The translations under genes and the position numbers were made by a program. DNA of 64,000 nt. Source: Kribbella sindirgiensis. Its GTDB lineage: Bacteria; Actinomycetota; Actinomycetes; Propionibacteriales; Kribbellaceae. Every line of letters begins with the position of its first letter. Positions within the stretch are counted from its first letter, which is position 1. Below the pieces are notes generated by a model. The model was not told the DNA's origin. It searched no databases and saw only the letters and a list, made by a program, of their open reading frames with translations. The DNA lies in assembly GCF_004331435.1 (NCBI RefSeq), contig NZ_SJKA01000007.1:248001-312000 (forward strand), written 5' to 3'. Of this stretch, positions 1 through 8,475 are shown in pieces.

Positions 1-414
1 TCGATGTACCTCGGCAACATCCTGCTGCTGATCATGAGCATCCCGCTGGTCGGGCTGTTCGTGAAGATCCTCAAGGTACGGCCCGCCGTCCTCGCGCCGA
101 TCACGGTGCTGATCACGCTGCTCGGCGTCTACACGGTGGCGAACCAGGTGTTCGACATCTTCCTGGTGATCGTGTTCGGCGTCCTCGGGTACCTGATGAA
201 GAAGCTCGGGTTCGAGCCCGGGCCGCTGGTGCTCGCGTTCGTCCTCGGCAGCGTGATGGAGACCGCGGTCCGGCAGTCGCTGCTGATCTTCGGCGGCAAC
301 CCGGCCGGTTTCTTCACCCGCCCGATCTCCGGCACGGTCCTCGTGGCGCTGATCATCGTCCTCGCCCTCCCCGCTGTCCGGGCGCTCGTCAGGCGCCAGA
401 AGGAACGTGTATGA
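1..414 (+). CDS. Tripartite tricarboxylate transporter permease TctA, C-terminal part (5' truncated by window)
   Basis: The reading frame is open from the window edge and ends at a TGA at 412-414; the true start lies upstream. The roughly 137 visible residues contain several hydrophobic segments, a GFEPGPLVLAFVLG stretch and an FFTRPISG stretch typical of the end of the large TctA membrane subunit of the TTT family, which moves carboxylates with a periplasmic TctC binder and small TctB subunit. The last codons overlap the next ATG (ATGA), so it is translationally coupled to the glucarate dehydratase gene, which suggests an aldarate or sugar-acid substrate. The substrate is inference from context. 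Confidence 0.85.
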   Translation, partial: SMYLGNILLLIMSIPLVGLFVKILKVRPAVLAPITVLITLLGVYTVANQVFDIFLVIVFGVLGYLMKKLGFEPGPLVLAFVLGSVMETAVRQSLLIFGGNPAGFFTRPISGTVLVALIIVLALPAVRALVRRQKERV

Positions 415-1667
415 GCAAGATCTCCAGTGTCGAACTCACCCCGGTCGCCTTCGCGGACCCGCCGCTCCTGAACGTCGTCGGCGTCCACGAACCGTACGCG
501 CTACGCACGATCGTCCAGGTGCGGACGGACGACGGGCTGGTCGGACTGGGGGAGACGTACGCCGCCGACGACCATCTGGAGCGGTTGCGGGCGGTCGCGG
601 AGGTGCTGCCCGGGCTGGACCCGTTCGACCTCAACGGATTGCGGCAACGCGTACGCGACGTACTGACATCGGGTGGTGCTCAGGTGGGCGGGATGCTCAA
701 CCTGCAGGATCCGGCCGACGTGGTGCTGTCGCCGTACGAGGTGGCGTTCCTGGACATCCAGGGGAAGCAGCTGGGTCGGCCCGTGGTGGATCTGCTCGGT
801 GGGGCGGTTCGGGACGAGGTGCCGTTCAGCGCGTACCTGTTCTACAAGTGGGCCGCTCATCCAGGTGGTGCAGAGGATGCGTGGGGTGCGGCGCTCGATC
901 CGGACGGGATCGTGCGGCAGGCCCGGAAGATGATCGACGAGTACGGGTTCACCGCGATCAAGTTGAAGGGCGGCGTGTTCCCGCCGGCGCAGGAGGCCGA
1001 GGCGGTCCGGGCGCTCGCCGACGCGTTCCCGGAGCACAAGCTGCGGATCGATCCGAACTGTGCGTGGACCGTCGACACCTCGGTACAGGTCGCTCGGGAG
1101 CTCACCGGCGTACTGGAGTATCTGGAGGACCCGACGCCCGGGATCGACGGGATGGCGGCAGTTGCGCGGCAGGCAGCGGGCACAGGGATCCCGTTGGCGA
1201 CCAATATGTGCGTGATCGCGTTCGCGCATCTGAAGCCGGCGGTGCTCGCGGACGCGGTGCAGGTGGTGCTGTCGGATCATCACTACTGGGGCGGGTTGCG
1301 GCGGTCGCAGCTGCTGGCCGGGATCTGCGACACGTTCGGGATGGGGTTGTCGATGCATTCCAACTCGCATCTCGGGATCAGCCTGGCCGCGATGACGCAT
1401 CTGGCCGCGGCGACGCCGAACCTGACCTATGCGTGCGACACGCATTACCCATGGAAGACAGAGGACGTGATCAAGCCGGGTGTGCTGGCCTTCGAGTCGG
1501 GGAGTGTGCGGGTGCCTCGTGGGCCTGGGCTCGGGGTCGAGCTGGATGTCGACGCGCTGGGGGTGTTGCACGAGCAGTACCTGGCGTGCGGGATCCGGAA
1601 GCGGGACGACACGACGTACATGCGGACGGTGGATCCGGGGTTCAGTCCCAACACTGCACGCTGGTAG
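411..1667 (+). CDS. gudD: Glucarate dehydratase-type enolase-superfamily enzyme
   Basis: 418 residues. It would dehydrate D-glucarate (or L-idarate) to 5-keto-4-deoxyglucarate. The enolase-superfamily active site is visible: the KxK pair K184/K186 in AIKLKGG, metal ligands D214 and E239 with N265 in ATNMCV, and the base H316 in MHSNSHLGIS, all close to the glucarate-dehydratase consensus rather than mandelate racemase or muconate cycloisomerase. The start ATG overlaps the stop of the TctA-type permease gene, so import and first catabolic step are one operon. It ends flush against the stop of the convergent membrane protein gene with no intergenic base. Confidence 0.88.
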   Translation: MSKISSVELTPVAFADPPLLNVVGVHEPYALRTIVQVRTDDGLVGLGETYAADDHLERLRAVAEVLPGLDPFDLNGLRQRVRDVLTSGGAQVGGMLNLQDPADVVLSPYEVAFLDIQGKQLGRPVVDLLGGAVRDEVPFSAYLFYKWAAHPGGAEDAWGAALDPDGIVRQARKMIDEYGFTAIKLKGGVFPPAQEAEAVRALADAFPEHKLRIDPNCAWTVDTSVQVARELTGVLEYLEDPTPGIDGMAAVARQAAGTGIPLATNMCVIAFAHLKPAVLADAVQVVLSDHHYWGGLRRSQLLAGICDTFGMGLSMHSNSHLGISLAAMTHLAAATPNLTYACDTHYPWKTEDVIKPGVLAFESGSVRVPRGPGLGVELDVDALGVLHEQYLACGIRKRDDTTYMRTVDPGFSPNTARW

Positions 1668-2594
1668 TCACACCGGCCAGCCGTTCGCGGAGAGGGCGTT
1701 CAGCACGGCGGTGCGCTGCGGGTTGAGCGGGACGTACAGGAGCGGTTTGCCGTCCGGGCCGCGGAGGCGGGCGTAGCGGCGGCCGACCTTGGTGGAAGTC
1801 ACCGCGGTCCGCTGGACGACCTGCGAGGCGAGTGCTCCGTGGGTGACCGACACACGGTCCGGCGCGATCGTGACGGTCAGGGTGACTTTGAGCGCGTGCC
1901 GGATCGAGATGACGACCAGCGCGAGGGCGAGCGCGATGCTTGGGCCCAGTACGGCGATGATGATCGCGGTCGGCGACGCACTGGCGAACGCCAACGCCAT
2001 CACCCCCATCCCGACCACGACCGCAAGCCCCACCACAAGCTTCGGACTGAGCCCGCGACTGGTCCACGGCAACGGACCTCGTTCCCCATCCCGAAGCACA
2101 ACCCGAGTCGCCTGCTCCACCGAGCGGTTAGCAGAAGGTGTTTCCGGTGGGGCCGGGGGAATGGTGGGCGACGGCATAGGCCAACCCTCGGCGGTGGCGG
2201 CTTGGGTGAACTCTTCGAGGTCGAAGCGGGCCAGGGGAATCACGCCGGTCGAGGTCATGCCGTCGAGGTAGAGGTGCGGCTGGCCGCGGTGGTCTGCGAC
2301 GCGCAACGTGCTGTCGTCGTTGCGGACGAACTCCCACGACGTACCGGAAGCGCGCAGTGCGGTGATGCGATCGGGCCGCACCTCGATCCAGTCCGGATGC
2401 CGGCGTACCGCCCGCCCCGCGATCACGAACGCGACCGGAATCAGCAGCACCGCGATGACCGCCATCACGATCGCCACCTGCCAGATCCCGTTGGCGAACT
2501 CGAGAACCGCGAACGCGCCCAGCACGATCGTCCCGCCGAATTCGACCCGCTTCCGCGGCGGGACCGGCTTGCGGGCGTGCACGAGCTGCGCCAT
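1668..2594 (-). CDS. Two-part membrane protein of unknown function, PH-like segments
   Basis: 308 residues. There are two hydrophobic blocks (about residues 22-60 and 185-235), each a pair of likely membrane helices and each followed by a beta-rich cytosolic stretch with the rhythm of a bacterial PH-like domain (for example IEVRPDRITAL and VTIAPDRVSVTHG). The halves look like an internal duplication. A Pro-rich linker lies around residues 140-150. I do not recognise a specific family. It is convergent with gudD and shares a small gap with the GntR gene downstream of its start. The PH-like reading is by eye only. Confidence 0.7.
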   Translation of the reverse strand: MAQLVHARKPVPPRKRVEFGGTIVLGAFAVLEFANGIWQVAIVMAVIAVLLIPVAFVIAGRAVRRHPDWIEVRPDRITALRASGTSWEFVRNDDSTLRVADHRGQPHLYLDGMTSTGVIPLARFDLEEFTQAATAEGWPMPSPTIPPAPPETPSANRSVEQATRVVLRDGERGPLPWTSRGLSPKLVVGLAVVVGMGVMALAFASASPTAIIIAVLGPSIALALALVVISIRHALKVTLTVTIAPDRVSVTHGALASQVVQRTAVTSTKVGRRYARLRGPDGKPLLYVPLNPQRTAVLNALSANGWPV

Positions 2595-2604
2595 GCCGGC
2601 AACG

Positions 2605-3288
2605 CTATCCGGCGGTGTGGGTCAGCAACCGGTGCCGAGTACTCGACAGATGTACCCGCATCGCGGCCCGCGCCGCCTCCGGCTCGGACCGCGCGATCGC
2701 CGCGCTGATGTTCTCGTGCTCGTGCACCACGCGGATCAGGTGGTCCGGGTCCGACATCTCGTAGGCCGGGTCGAGCCGGGTCCGCGGCAGCATGATCATC
2801 ATCGGCCCGAGCTCCCCGATCAGATCCCCGTAGAACCGATTGCCCGAGGCAACGGCAACCTTGAGGTGGAACGCGAAGTCGGCCTCCACCGACCGCCCCG
2901 GATCGTCGCCGACCCGCCGGAAGTCGTCCAGCGCGCGCTCGATCCCCTTCAACTGATGATCGGTACGCCGGGATGCCGCCAGCCCCGCAGCCTCGCTCTC
3001 GACCCCGATCCGGAAGTCCATCAGGTCGAGGACGTCGCGGTGCGAGCGGACCGCGCGCAGTCCCGGCGTACGATCCGGCACCTCCAGCACGAACGAGCCG
3101 CGTCCCTGGAACGTCTCCACCAGCCCGGCCGCCTGCAGCCGCGAGACCGCCTCGCGCACGACGGTCCGGCTGACCCCGAACTCCTCGACCAGCCCGTTCT
3201 CACCCGGTAGCTTCTCGCCCGGCGCGATCCGCCCGCTGAGAATCCGCCGCTTCAGATCCTCGACGATCTGATCCGCCAGACCACTCAC
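2605..3288 (-). CDS. GntR-family (FadR/GntR C-terminal) transcriptional regulator
   Basis: 227 residues. An N-terminal winged helix-turn-helix (about residues 5-70, with LVEEFGVSRTVVREAVSRL and GRGSF) precedes an all-helical FCD effector domain. The longest open frame reaches far upstream, but the real start is the GTG at 3288, because it overlaps the stop of the dehydratase gene (GTGA) and begins exactly at the wHTH. It is co-transcribed with the galactarate/talarate-type dehydratase and is the natural candidate to bind the palindrome at 4413-4431 in that operon's promoter. The effector is probably an aldarate or its keto-deoxy product (inference). Confidence 0.9.
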   Translation of the reverse strand: MSGLADQIVEDLKRRILSGRIAPGEKLPGENGLVEEFGVSRTVVREAVSRLQAAGLVETFQGRGSFVLEVPDRTPGLRAVRSHRDVLDLMDFRIGVESEAAGLAASRRTDHQLKGIERALDDFRRVGDDPGRSVEADFAFHLKVAVASGNRFYGDLIGELGPMMIMLPRTRLDPAYEMSDPDHLIRVVHEHENISAAIARSEPEAARAAMRVHLSSTRHRLLTHTAG

Positions 3289-4400
3289 CGGAACTCGCAG
3301 CTGTCCACGGTCCACCTCGCGCACTGCTCGGTCGTGGTGAAGCCGAGACCCGGACGGTCGGGGACGAGCATCCGCCCGTCGACCGTCTCCAGACGCTCGT
3401 TGAACAAGGGATTCAGCCACTCGAAGTGCTCGACCCACGGCTCGCGCGGGTACGCCGCCGCGAGGTGCAGATGGATCTCCATCGCGAAGTGCGGTGCGAG
3501 CTGCAGACCGTGGTGGTCGGCCAGCGTCGCGAGTTTGAGGAACGGCGTGATGCCGCCGATCCGCGGCGCGTCGGGCTGGATGATGTCGGCCGCCCGGGCC
3601 TCGATCAGCCGGACGTGCTCGCCGACGCTGGACAGCATCTCGCCGGTCGCGATCGGGGTGTCGAGGGCTGCCGCGAGTTCCGCATGCCCGAGCGCGTCGT
3701 ACGCGTCCAGCGGCTCCTCGATCCAGACCAGATCGAACTGCTCGAGCACCCGGCCGATCCGTAGCGCGGTCGGGCGGTCCCACTGCTGGTTCGCGTCCAC
3801 CATCAGCGGTACGTCGTCGCCGAGGTGTTCCCGGACGGCGCGAACACGATCCAGATCGATCCGGCTGTCGGGCTGGCCGACCTTGATCTTGATGCCGCCG
3901 ATCCCGTCGGCGAGCGACTTCGACGCGCGCTCCTGCACCTCTTCGATCGGGGCGTGCAGGAACCCGCCGGAGGTGTTGTACGCGCGGACCGAGTCGCGGT
4001 GCGCGCCGAGCAGCTTGGCGAGCGGCAGATCCGCGCGCTTCGCCTTCAGGTCCCACAGCGCGATGTCGATCGCGGCGATCGCCTGGGTCGCGACACCGGA
4101 CCGGCCGACCGAGGCGCCGGCCCACAGCAGCTTGTCGTACACCTTCGCGATGTCCGACGGATCCTCTCCGATCAACCCCGCCGCGACTTCCTTGGCGTGC
4201 GCGTACTGCGCGGGTCCGCCGGCCCGCTTCGAGTAGCTGAACCCGATCCCGTGCTGTTCCTGCTCGGTCGCGATCTCCGCGAACAGGAACACCACCTCGG
4301 TCATCGGCCGCTGCCGCCCGGTCAGCACCTTGGCGTCACTGATCGGCTGGTCGAGCGGGAGGACGACGGACGAGAGCTTCACCTGGCGGATGCGGTCCAT
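3285..4400 (-). CDS. Enolase-superfamily sugar-acid dehydratase, galactarate/L-talarate type
   Basis: 371 residues. Mandelate-racemase subgroup features: KxK as K171/K173 in IKIKVGQ, metal ligands D202 (VDANQQWD), E228 (IEEPL) and E254 (TGEML), and the general base H304 in APHFAMEIH. The lid and KIKVGQP region resemble galactarate/L-talarate dehydratase more than glucarate dehydratase. Together with gudD on the other strand this gives the cell two epimeric aldarate dehydratases. It is the first gene of an operon with the GntR regulator. No Shine-Dalgarno sequence precedes the ATG, and the -10 box ends 8 nt before it, so the message is probably leaderless. Exact substrate is uncertain. Confidence 0.85.
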   Translation of the reverse strand: MDRIRQVKLSSVVLPLDQPISDAKVLTGRQRPMTEVVFLFAEIATEQEQHGIGFSYSKRAGGPAQYAHAKEVAAGLIGEDPSDIAKVYDKLLWAGASVGRSGVATQAIAAIDIALWDLKAKRADLPLAKLLGAHRDSVRAYNTSGGFLHAPIEEVQERASKSLADGIGGIKIKVGQPDSRIDLDRVRAVREHLGDDVPLMVDANQQWDRPTALRIGRVLEQFDLVWIEEPLDAYDALGHAELAAALDTPIATGEMLSSVGEHVRLIEARAADIIQPDAPRIGGITPFLKLATLADHHGLQLAPHFAMEIHLHLAAAYPREPWVEHFEWLNPLFNERLETVDGRMLVPDRPGLGFTTTEQCARWTVDSCEFR

Positions 4401-4408
4401 GGGCAGTG

Positions 4409-4437
4409 ATCATACAAGTGGTCAACTTGTACTACAA
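4409..4437 (-). promoter_or_regulatory. Promoter with an operator palindrome in the spacer, dehydratase/gntR operon
   Basis: Read on the minus strand, TTGTAG (4432-4437) and TATGAT (4409-4414) are separated by exactly 17 bp. The spacer is occupied by the palindrome TACAAGTGGTCAACTTGTA (4413-4431; 7-bp perfect arms, 5-bp centre), which also covers the edge of the -10. A repressor bound there would occlude RNA polymerase. The GntR protein encoded in the same operon is the obvious candidate. The ATG follows 8 nt after the -10 box, implying a leaderless transcript. Confidence 0.75.
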
Positions 4438-4572
4438 CAGGCTCGTTTGACATCGTCGTAACACCAGGTGACCGCCGTGGAAACACGACCGGTACAGGCT
4501 GCTGCCCGCCGACAGTGCCGACAGTGTGGTCGTGCGCGCCCGCCTGCCGCCATCTGGGGAAGGAAGCAGCCA

Positions 4573-6018
4573 ATGGACGTCTCGGAGAAGCTGCTCCGGT
4601 CGTTTGCGACGATCGACACGGACGACGACGGACGGATCTGGTCCTGGGAGTTGCTCAACACCCTCGGCCGGGCCGGGATCATGCCGGACGATCCGCGGGT
4701 GCGCGCGGCGCTGGACGGTGTCCGCGACGCCGCCGGCCGGCCGGCGATCACGCCGTACTCCCAACCGGTGCAGATCGACTTCGACACGTTCGCCGAGGTC
4801 GGGCAGCACGCGGTGATCCAGCGAACGCTGACGGGTGAACTCGCGGTTCCCGCGGACGAGTTCGAGGAGTTCGCGCACGCGGTGGAACGGATCCACACCG
4901 ACCTGCTGCACGAGCGGTCCGGCGCGGTCGCGGACTACATCCCGACCTTGCGGGACGCCGACCCGGAGAAGTTCGGCATCGCGATCTGCACCGCGGACGG
5001 CCAGGTGTTCTCGATCGGCGACACCGCGGACGAGTTCAGCGTCCAGTCGACGTCGAAGCCGTTCAGCTACGCCATCGCCTTGGAGCAGCTCGGCCCGGAG
5101 GAGGTGCACCGCTGGATCGGCCAGGAGCAGAGCGGCGGGCCCTTCAACGATCCGTTGCTGTCGCTGGGGCGGGACGGCAGGCCGCACAATCCGATGATCA
5201 ACGCCGGAGCGATCGGGACCCTCGCACTGGTCGACTCCGGCAAGGATCTGTCCGACCGGTTGACCACCGTCCAGGGAGCGTGGGCGGCGATGACAGGCGA
5301 CCGGCCACAGCTGCACGGCCCGACGTTCGCGGCCGAGCGGGACACCGGATTCGGCAACGCCGCGTTCGCCAACGCGCTGGCGAAGGCGGGGAAGCTGTAC
5401 GGCGCCAGTCCGACCGACCGACGTGCTCCGGAAGACGCCAACGAGTTCTACACGATGGTCTGTTCGCTCACCATGAACACCGAGCGGTTGGCCAGGGCCG
5501 GTGCCACGCTCGCGGGCGGTGGAGTCGCACCGTTGAGCGGCAAACAGGTGTTCTCCCCGGAGACCGCCGCCCGCGTGCTGTCCGTGATGGGCCACAGCGG
5601 GATGTACAACGACTCCGGACAGTTCTCGAACCAGGTCGGGCTGCCGGCGAAGAGCGGGGTGTCCGGCAACGTCTTGATGGTGGTGCCGTCGAAGCGCATG
5701 GCCGTCGTCGTGTTCTCGCCCCGCTTGGACGCGGTCGGCAACTCGGTGCGTGGGGTCGAGGTGTGCAAGCGGCTCGTCAACGAGTTCGGCCTGCACCCGT
5801 ACCGGAGCATGGGTGCCGAGCGCGGCCGCGGACAGCTGGTCGGTGCGCTCAACGGCGCCGACCGGCGAGCCGAGGCGGCGAGCGCCGCCGACCACGCCCT
5901 CGGCGGCCTGCCGAGACCAGGATCCCCCCGCCCGACCACCACACCGGGCATCAGCCCCGAGCAGCCCGCCGTCGCGGCGAGCACTCGCCCTGGAGTCAAG
6001 CCCAGCCACCAGCTCTGA
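4573..6018 (+). CDS. glsA: Glutaminase A with N-terminal EF-hand
   Basis: 481 residues from the ATG at 4573, chosen because GGGGAAGGAAG lies 6 nt before it; an upstream in-frame GTG at 4468 has no such site. Residues 15-26 form a canonical EF-hand loop (D15, D17, D19, G20, I22, E26), as in the EF-hand-like leader of long glutaminases. The catalytic serine-beta-lactamase-like domain follows, with the S-x-x-K dyad S159/K162 in SVQSTSKPF, the NPMINAGAI segment and PAKSGVSGNV. The last ~65 residues are low-complexity and Pro/Ala-rich. It converts glutamine to glutamate and ammonia in the cytosol. It is convergent with glmS, another glutamine consumer. Confidence 0.92.
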   Translation: MDVSEKLLRSFATIDTDDDGRIWSWELLNTLGRAGIMPDDPRVRAALDGVRDAAGRPAITPYSQPVQIDFDTFAEVGQHAVIQRTLTGELAVPADEFEEFAHAVERIHTDLLHERSGAVADYIPTLRDADPEKFGIAICTADGQVFSIGDTADEFSVQSTSKPFSYAIALEQLGPEEVHRWIGQEQSGGPFNDPLLSLGRDGRPHNPMINAGAIGTLALVDSGKDLSDRLTTVQGAWAAMTGDRPQLHGPTFAAERDTGFGNAAFANALAKAGKLYGASPTDRRAPEDANEFYTMVCSLTMNTERLARAGATLAGGGVAPLSGKQVFSPETAARVLSVMGHSGMYNDSGQFSNQVGLPAKSGVSGNVLMVVPSKRMAVVVFSPRLDAVGNSVRGVEVCKRLVNEFGLHPYRSMGAERGRGQLVGALNGADRRAEAASAADHALGGLPRPGSPRPTTTPGISPEQPAVAASTRPGVKPSHQL

Positions 6019-6025
6019 TCCCCAG

Positions 6026-6093
6026 GCCATCACAACCGAACGGCCCCCGGCACGCTGAGCGTGCCGGGGGCCGTGTGTCGCTGTTGTGATGGC
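6026..6093. terminator. Nested hairpin terminator shared by glsA and glmS
   Basis: An inner inverted repeat with 16-bp arms (6041-6056 and 6058-6073, CGGCCCCCGGCACGCT and its complement; effective loop about 5 nt) sits inside a second perfect 11-bp repeat (GCCATCACAAC at 6026-6036, complement at 6083-6093). There is no U-tract on either side, as is common in high-GC actinobacteria. It lies between two convergent stop codons and can act in both directions. Confidence 0.8.
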
Positions 6094-6104
6094 GTGGCGG
6101 TCGG

Positions 6105-7925
6105 CTACTCGACGGTGACCGACTTCGCCAGGTTGCGCGGCTTGTCCACGTCGTGGCCGAGGGCGACGGCGGCGTAGTACGCGATGATCTGCAGCGGGAT
6201 CGTCAGCAGGATCGGGTCCAGCTCGGGCTCGTTCTTCGGTACGACGATCTTCGCCGCGACCCCGTCCGGGATCTCGACGTCCGGGTGCGTGACGACGTAC
6301 AGCGGGCCGGAGCGGGCGCCGATCTCGTGCAGCGCGCCGATGTTGCGGTCCAGCAGCTCGTCGTCGGGGACGATCGCGACGCTCGGCACGTCCGGCGAGA
6401 TCAGCGCCAGCGGGCCGTGCTTCAGCTCGGAGGTCTGGTACGCCTCGGCGTGCCGGTACGAGATCTCCTTCAGCTTCTGCGCACCCTCCCGCGCCACCGG
6501 GTACCCGCGGGTCCGGCCGACGAAGAACAGCGATTCGTGCTGCGCGAGGCGACCGGCGATCTTGGCCAGCTCCTCTTCCTGCGCGACGATCGCGGCGATG
6601 TGCTCCGGGAGCTTCTTCAGGCCGTCGATCAGCCGGCGGCCGTCGGCGGGGGAGACGTCCCGGATCCGGCCGAGGTGGATGCCGAGCATCGCGAACCCGA
6701 CCGCCATGTTGGTCAGCGCCTTCGTCGACGCCACCGAGACCTCCGGGCCGGCGTGCAGGTAGACACCGCCGTCGACCTCCCGCGCGATACTCGAACCGAC
6801 CGCGTTCACCAGGCCGATCACGCGACCGCCCTTGCGCTTCAGCTCCTGCACCGCGACCAGGGTGTCCAGGGTCTCGCCGGACTGCGACACGGCGACGTAC
6901 AGCGTGTCCCGCTCGACGACCGGATTGCGGTACCGGAACTCCGAGGCCGGCTCCGCGTCGGCGGGGATCCGCGCGACCTCCTCGATGAACTGCGCGCCCA
7001 TCTGGCCCGCGTAGTACGCCGAACCGCAGCCGAGGATCTTGACCCGCTTGATCTCCCGCGCCTCGCGGGCGTCCATGTTCAGGCCGCCGAGGTGCACGGT
7101 GTGGAAGCGCTCGTCGAGACGGCCCCGGATCACCCGGCCGACCGCGTCCGGCTGCTCGTGGATCTCCTTCATCATGAAGTGCTCGTGCAGACCGCGCTCG
7201 AACTCCTCGGCCTCCCACTCGACCGTCTTCGCGGTCTTGGTGGTCGGGGAAGCGTCCTGGGTGAAGGTGCGGTAGCCGTCGGCGCGGACGGTGGCCAGCT
7301 CGCCGTCGTCCAAGTAGACGACCTGGCGGGTGTAGCGGATCAGCGCGGCCGCGTCGGAGGCGATGTGCATCTCGCCGTCGCCGATGCCGAGGATCAGCGG
7401 GCTGCCGTTGCGGGCGACCACGATCCGGTCCGGGAAGTCGAGGTCGATCACCGCGATGCCGTAGGTGCCCTCGATCCGGCGCAGGGCGGCCATCACCTTC
7501 TCCTCGAGGGTGCCGCCGTCGGCCTGCTCGATCAGGTGCGCGAGCACCTCGGTGTCGGTCTCGGAGCGCAGCTTGACGCCGGCGTCCTCGAGCTGCGAGC
7601 GGATCGCCCCGGCGTTGTCGAAGATGCCGTTGTGCACGACCGCGATCCGCTCGTTGCCGCTGGCGTGCGGGTGCGCGTTGTCCTTGCTCGGGCCGCCGTG
7701 GGTGGCCCACCGGGTGTGGCCGATGCCGAGCTTGCCGCCGAAGCGCTTCGGCAGCGACGCCTCCAGCTCACGGACCCGGCCGGCGTCCTTGTGCACCTTC
7801 AGCTCGCTGGACCCGAGGACGGCGACGCCCGCCGAGTCGTAGCCCCGGTACTCGAGCCGGGCCAGTCCGTCCACCAGGATGGGCGCGGCCGGCTTGGTGC
7901 CGACGTACCCGACGATTCCGCACAT
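6105..7925 (-). CDS. glmS: Glutamine--fructose-6-phosphate aminotransferase (isomerizing)
   Basis: 606 residues, the usual length. Cys2 after the initiator Met (MCGIVGYVG) is the class II glutamine amidotransferase nucleophile; RYRGYDSAG-type, HTRWATHG and HNGIFDN motifs follow. Two SIS domains (about residues 285-425 and 455-595) form the isomerase half, with the family tail NLAKSVTVE. The enzyme makes glucosamine-6-phosphate for peptidoglycan precursors. A weak GAAGGG lies about 10 nt before the ATG. It is preceded 36 nt upstream by a small gene on the same strand. I looked for and did not see a glmS ribozyme in this short leader. Confidence 0.97.
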   Translation of the reverse strand: MCGIVGYVGTKPAAPILVDGLARLEYRGYDSAGVAVLGSSELKVHKDAGRVRELEASLPKRFGGKLGIGHTRWATHGGPSKDNAHPHASGNERIAVVHNGIFDNAGAIRSQLEDAGVKLRSETDTEVLAHLIEQADGGTLEEKVMAALRRIEGTYGIAVIDLDFPDRIVVARNGSPLILGIGDGEMHIASDAAALIRYTRQVVYLDDGELATVRADGYRTFTQDASPTTKTAKTVEWEAEEFERGLHEHFMMKEIHEQPDAVGRVIRGRLDERFHTVHLGGLNMDAREAREIKRVKILGCGSAYYAGQMGAQFIEEVARIPADAEPASEFRYRNPVVERDTLYVAVSQSGETLDTLVAVQELKRKGGRVIGLVNAVGSSIAREVDGGVYLHAGPEVSVASTKALTNMAVGFAMLGIHLGRIRDVSPADGRRLIDGLKKLPEHIAAIVAQEEELAKIAGRLAQHESLFFVGRTRGYPVAREGAQKLKEISYRHAEAYQTSELKHGPLALISPDVPSVAIVPDDELLDRNIGALHEIGARSGPLYVVTHPDVEIPDGVAAKIVVPKNEPELDPILLTIPLQIIAYYAAVALGHDVDKPRNLAKSVTVE

Positions 7926-7961
7926 GTAGTGGTGCCCTTCGTAGGTCTGCTGTGGACCCGG

Positions 7962-8246
7962 TCAGCCGTAGACGATCCGTCGCAGCTGCCGGGCGGAGAG
8001 TTCGGGTGAGCGGACCGGCCAGTGCCGGAGCTCGGTGCCGAGGCGGGCGAAGATCTCGTCGTTGCGGGCCCCGTAGGTCTGCAGCTCTCGGTGCCGGCGC
8101 CGGACGTACTCCTCGGTCGTCTCGGTGAAATAGGCCAGTACGTCGGCGACCACGCGCCGCGCGACATCCGCCGACAGTCCGGTCGTCCGGCTGACCTGAT
8201 CGGCCAGCTCGTCGACCGGCTCCACGGCCGCCGCCTCACTGATCAC
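7962..8246 (-). CDS. Small helical protein of unknown function upstream of glmS
   Basis: 94 residues from a GTG. The sequence is mainly charged helices with an ARRVVADVLAYFTETTEEYVRRRHRELQ segment and no membrane helix or signal peptide. I do not recognise the family. It is 36 nt upstream of glmS on the same strand, so the two may share a transcript. No strong ribosome-binding site is visible, so the start is uncertain. Confidence 0.6.
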   Translation of the reverse strand: MISEAAAVEPVDELADQVSRTTGLSADVARRVVADVLAYFTETTEEYVRRRHRELQTYGARNDEIFARLGTELRHWPVRSPELSARQLRRIVYG

Positions 8247-8317
8247 CCGTTAACCATGCAGTCTTTCCGGGGGCAAAGCCAAGCATCTGCCCGAAATCGG
8301 GCAAATATGCTGATTTG

Positions 8318-8461
8318 TCAGGAGTTTGGGTGCGTGTTGCGCTTGCGGGTGAGCAGGACGACGAGGACTATGACCAGCACCGCCACCAGCGCGCCGACCG
8401 GGACGATCAGCCAGACCAGCCAGTCGAAGGCACCCGGCGGTTCCGGAGGGGTCGACGTCAT
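8318..8461 (-). CDS. 47-residue single-pass membrane protein
   Basis: ATG at 8459-8461 with AGGAG 7 nt upstream (a good ribosome-binding site) and a TGA at 8318-8320. The product has a short Pro-rich N-terminus (MTSTPPEPPG), one strongly hydrophobic helix of about 24 residues (from about position 14 to 37), then a basic tail LTRKRNTHPNS, so N-out/C-in topology is predicted by the positive-inside rule. It sits just after nucS on the same strand. Function unknown; too short for most gene callers. Confidence 0.6.
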   Translation of the reverse strand: MTSTPPEPPGAFDWLVWLIVPVGALVAVLVIVLVVLLTRKRNTHPNS

Positions 8462-8475
8462 CGGGGGACTCCTGT

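Noticed and set aside
4432..7710. 1092-codon open frame on the minus strand
   Set aside because: Its sequence is Arg/Pro/Gly-rich and low in real domains; it is the antisense and out-of-frame shadow of glmS and glsA, which have strong family matches.
7926..8246. glmS ribozyme or amino-sugar riboswitch before glmS
   Set aside because: The gap to the upstream gene is only 36 nt, and no ribozyme core is visible in it or in the preceding gene.
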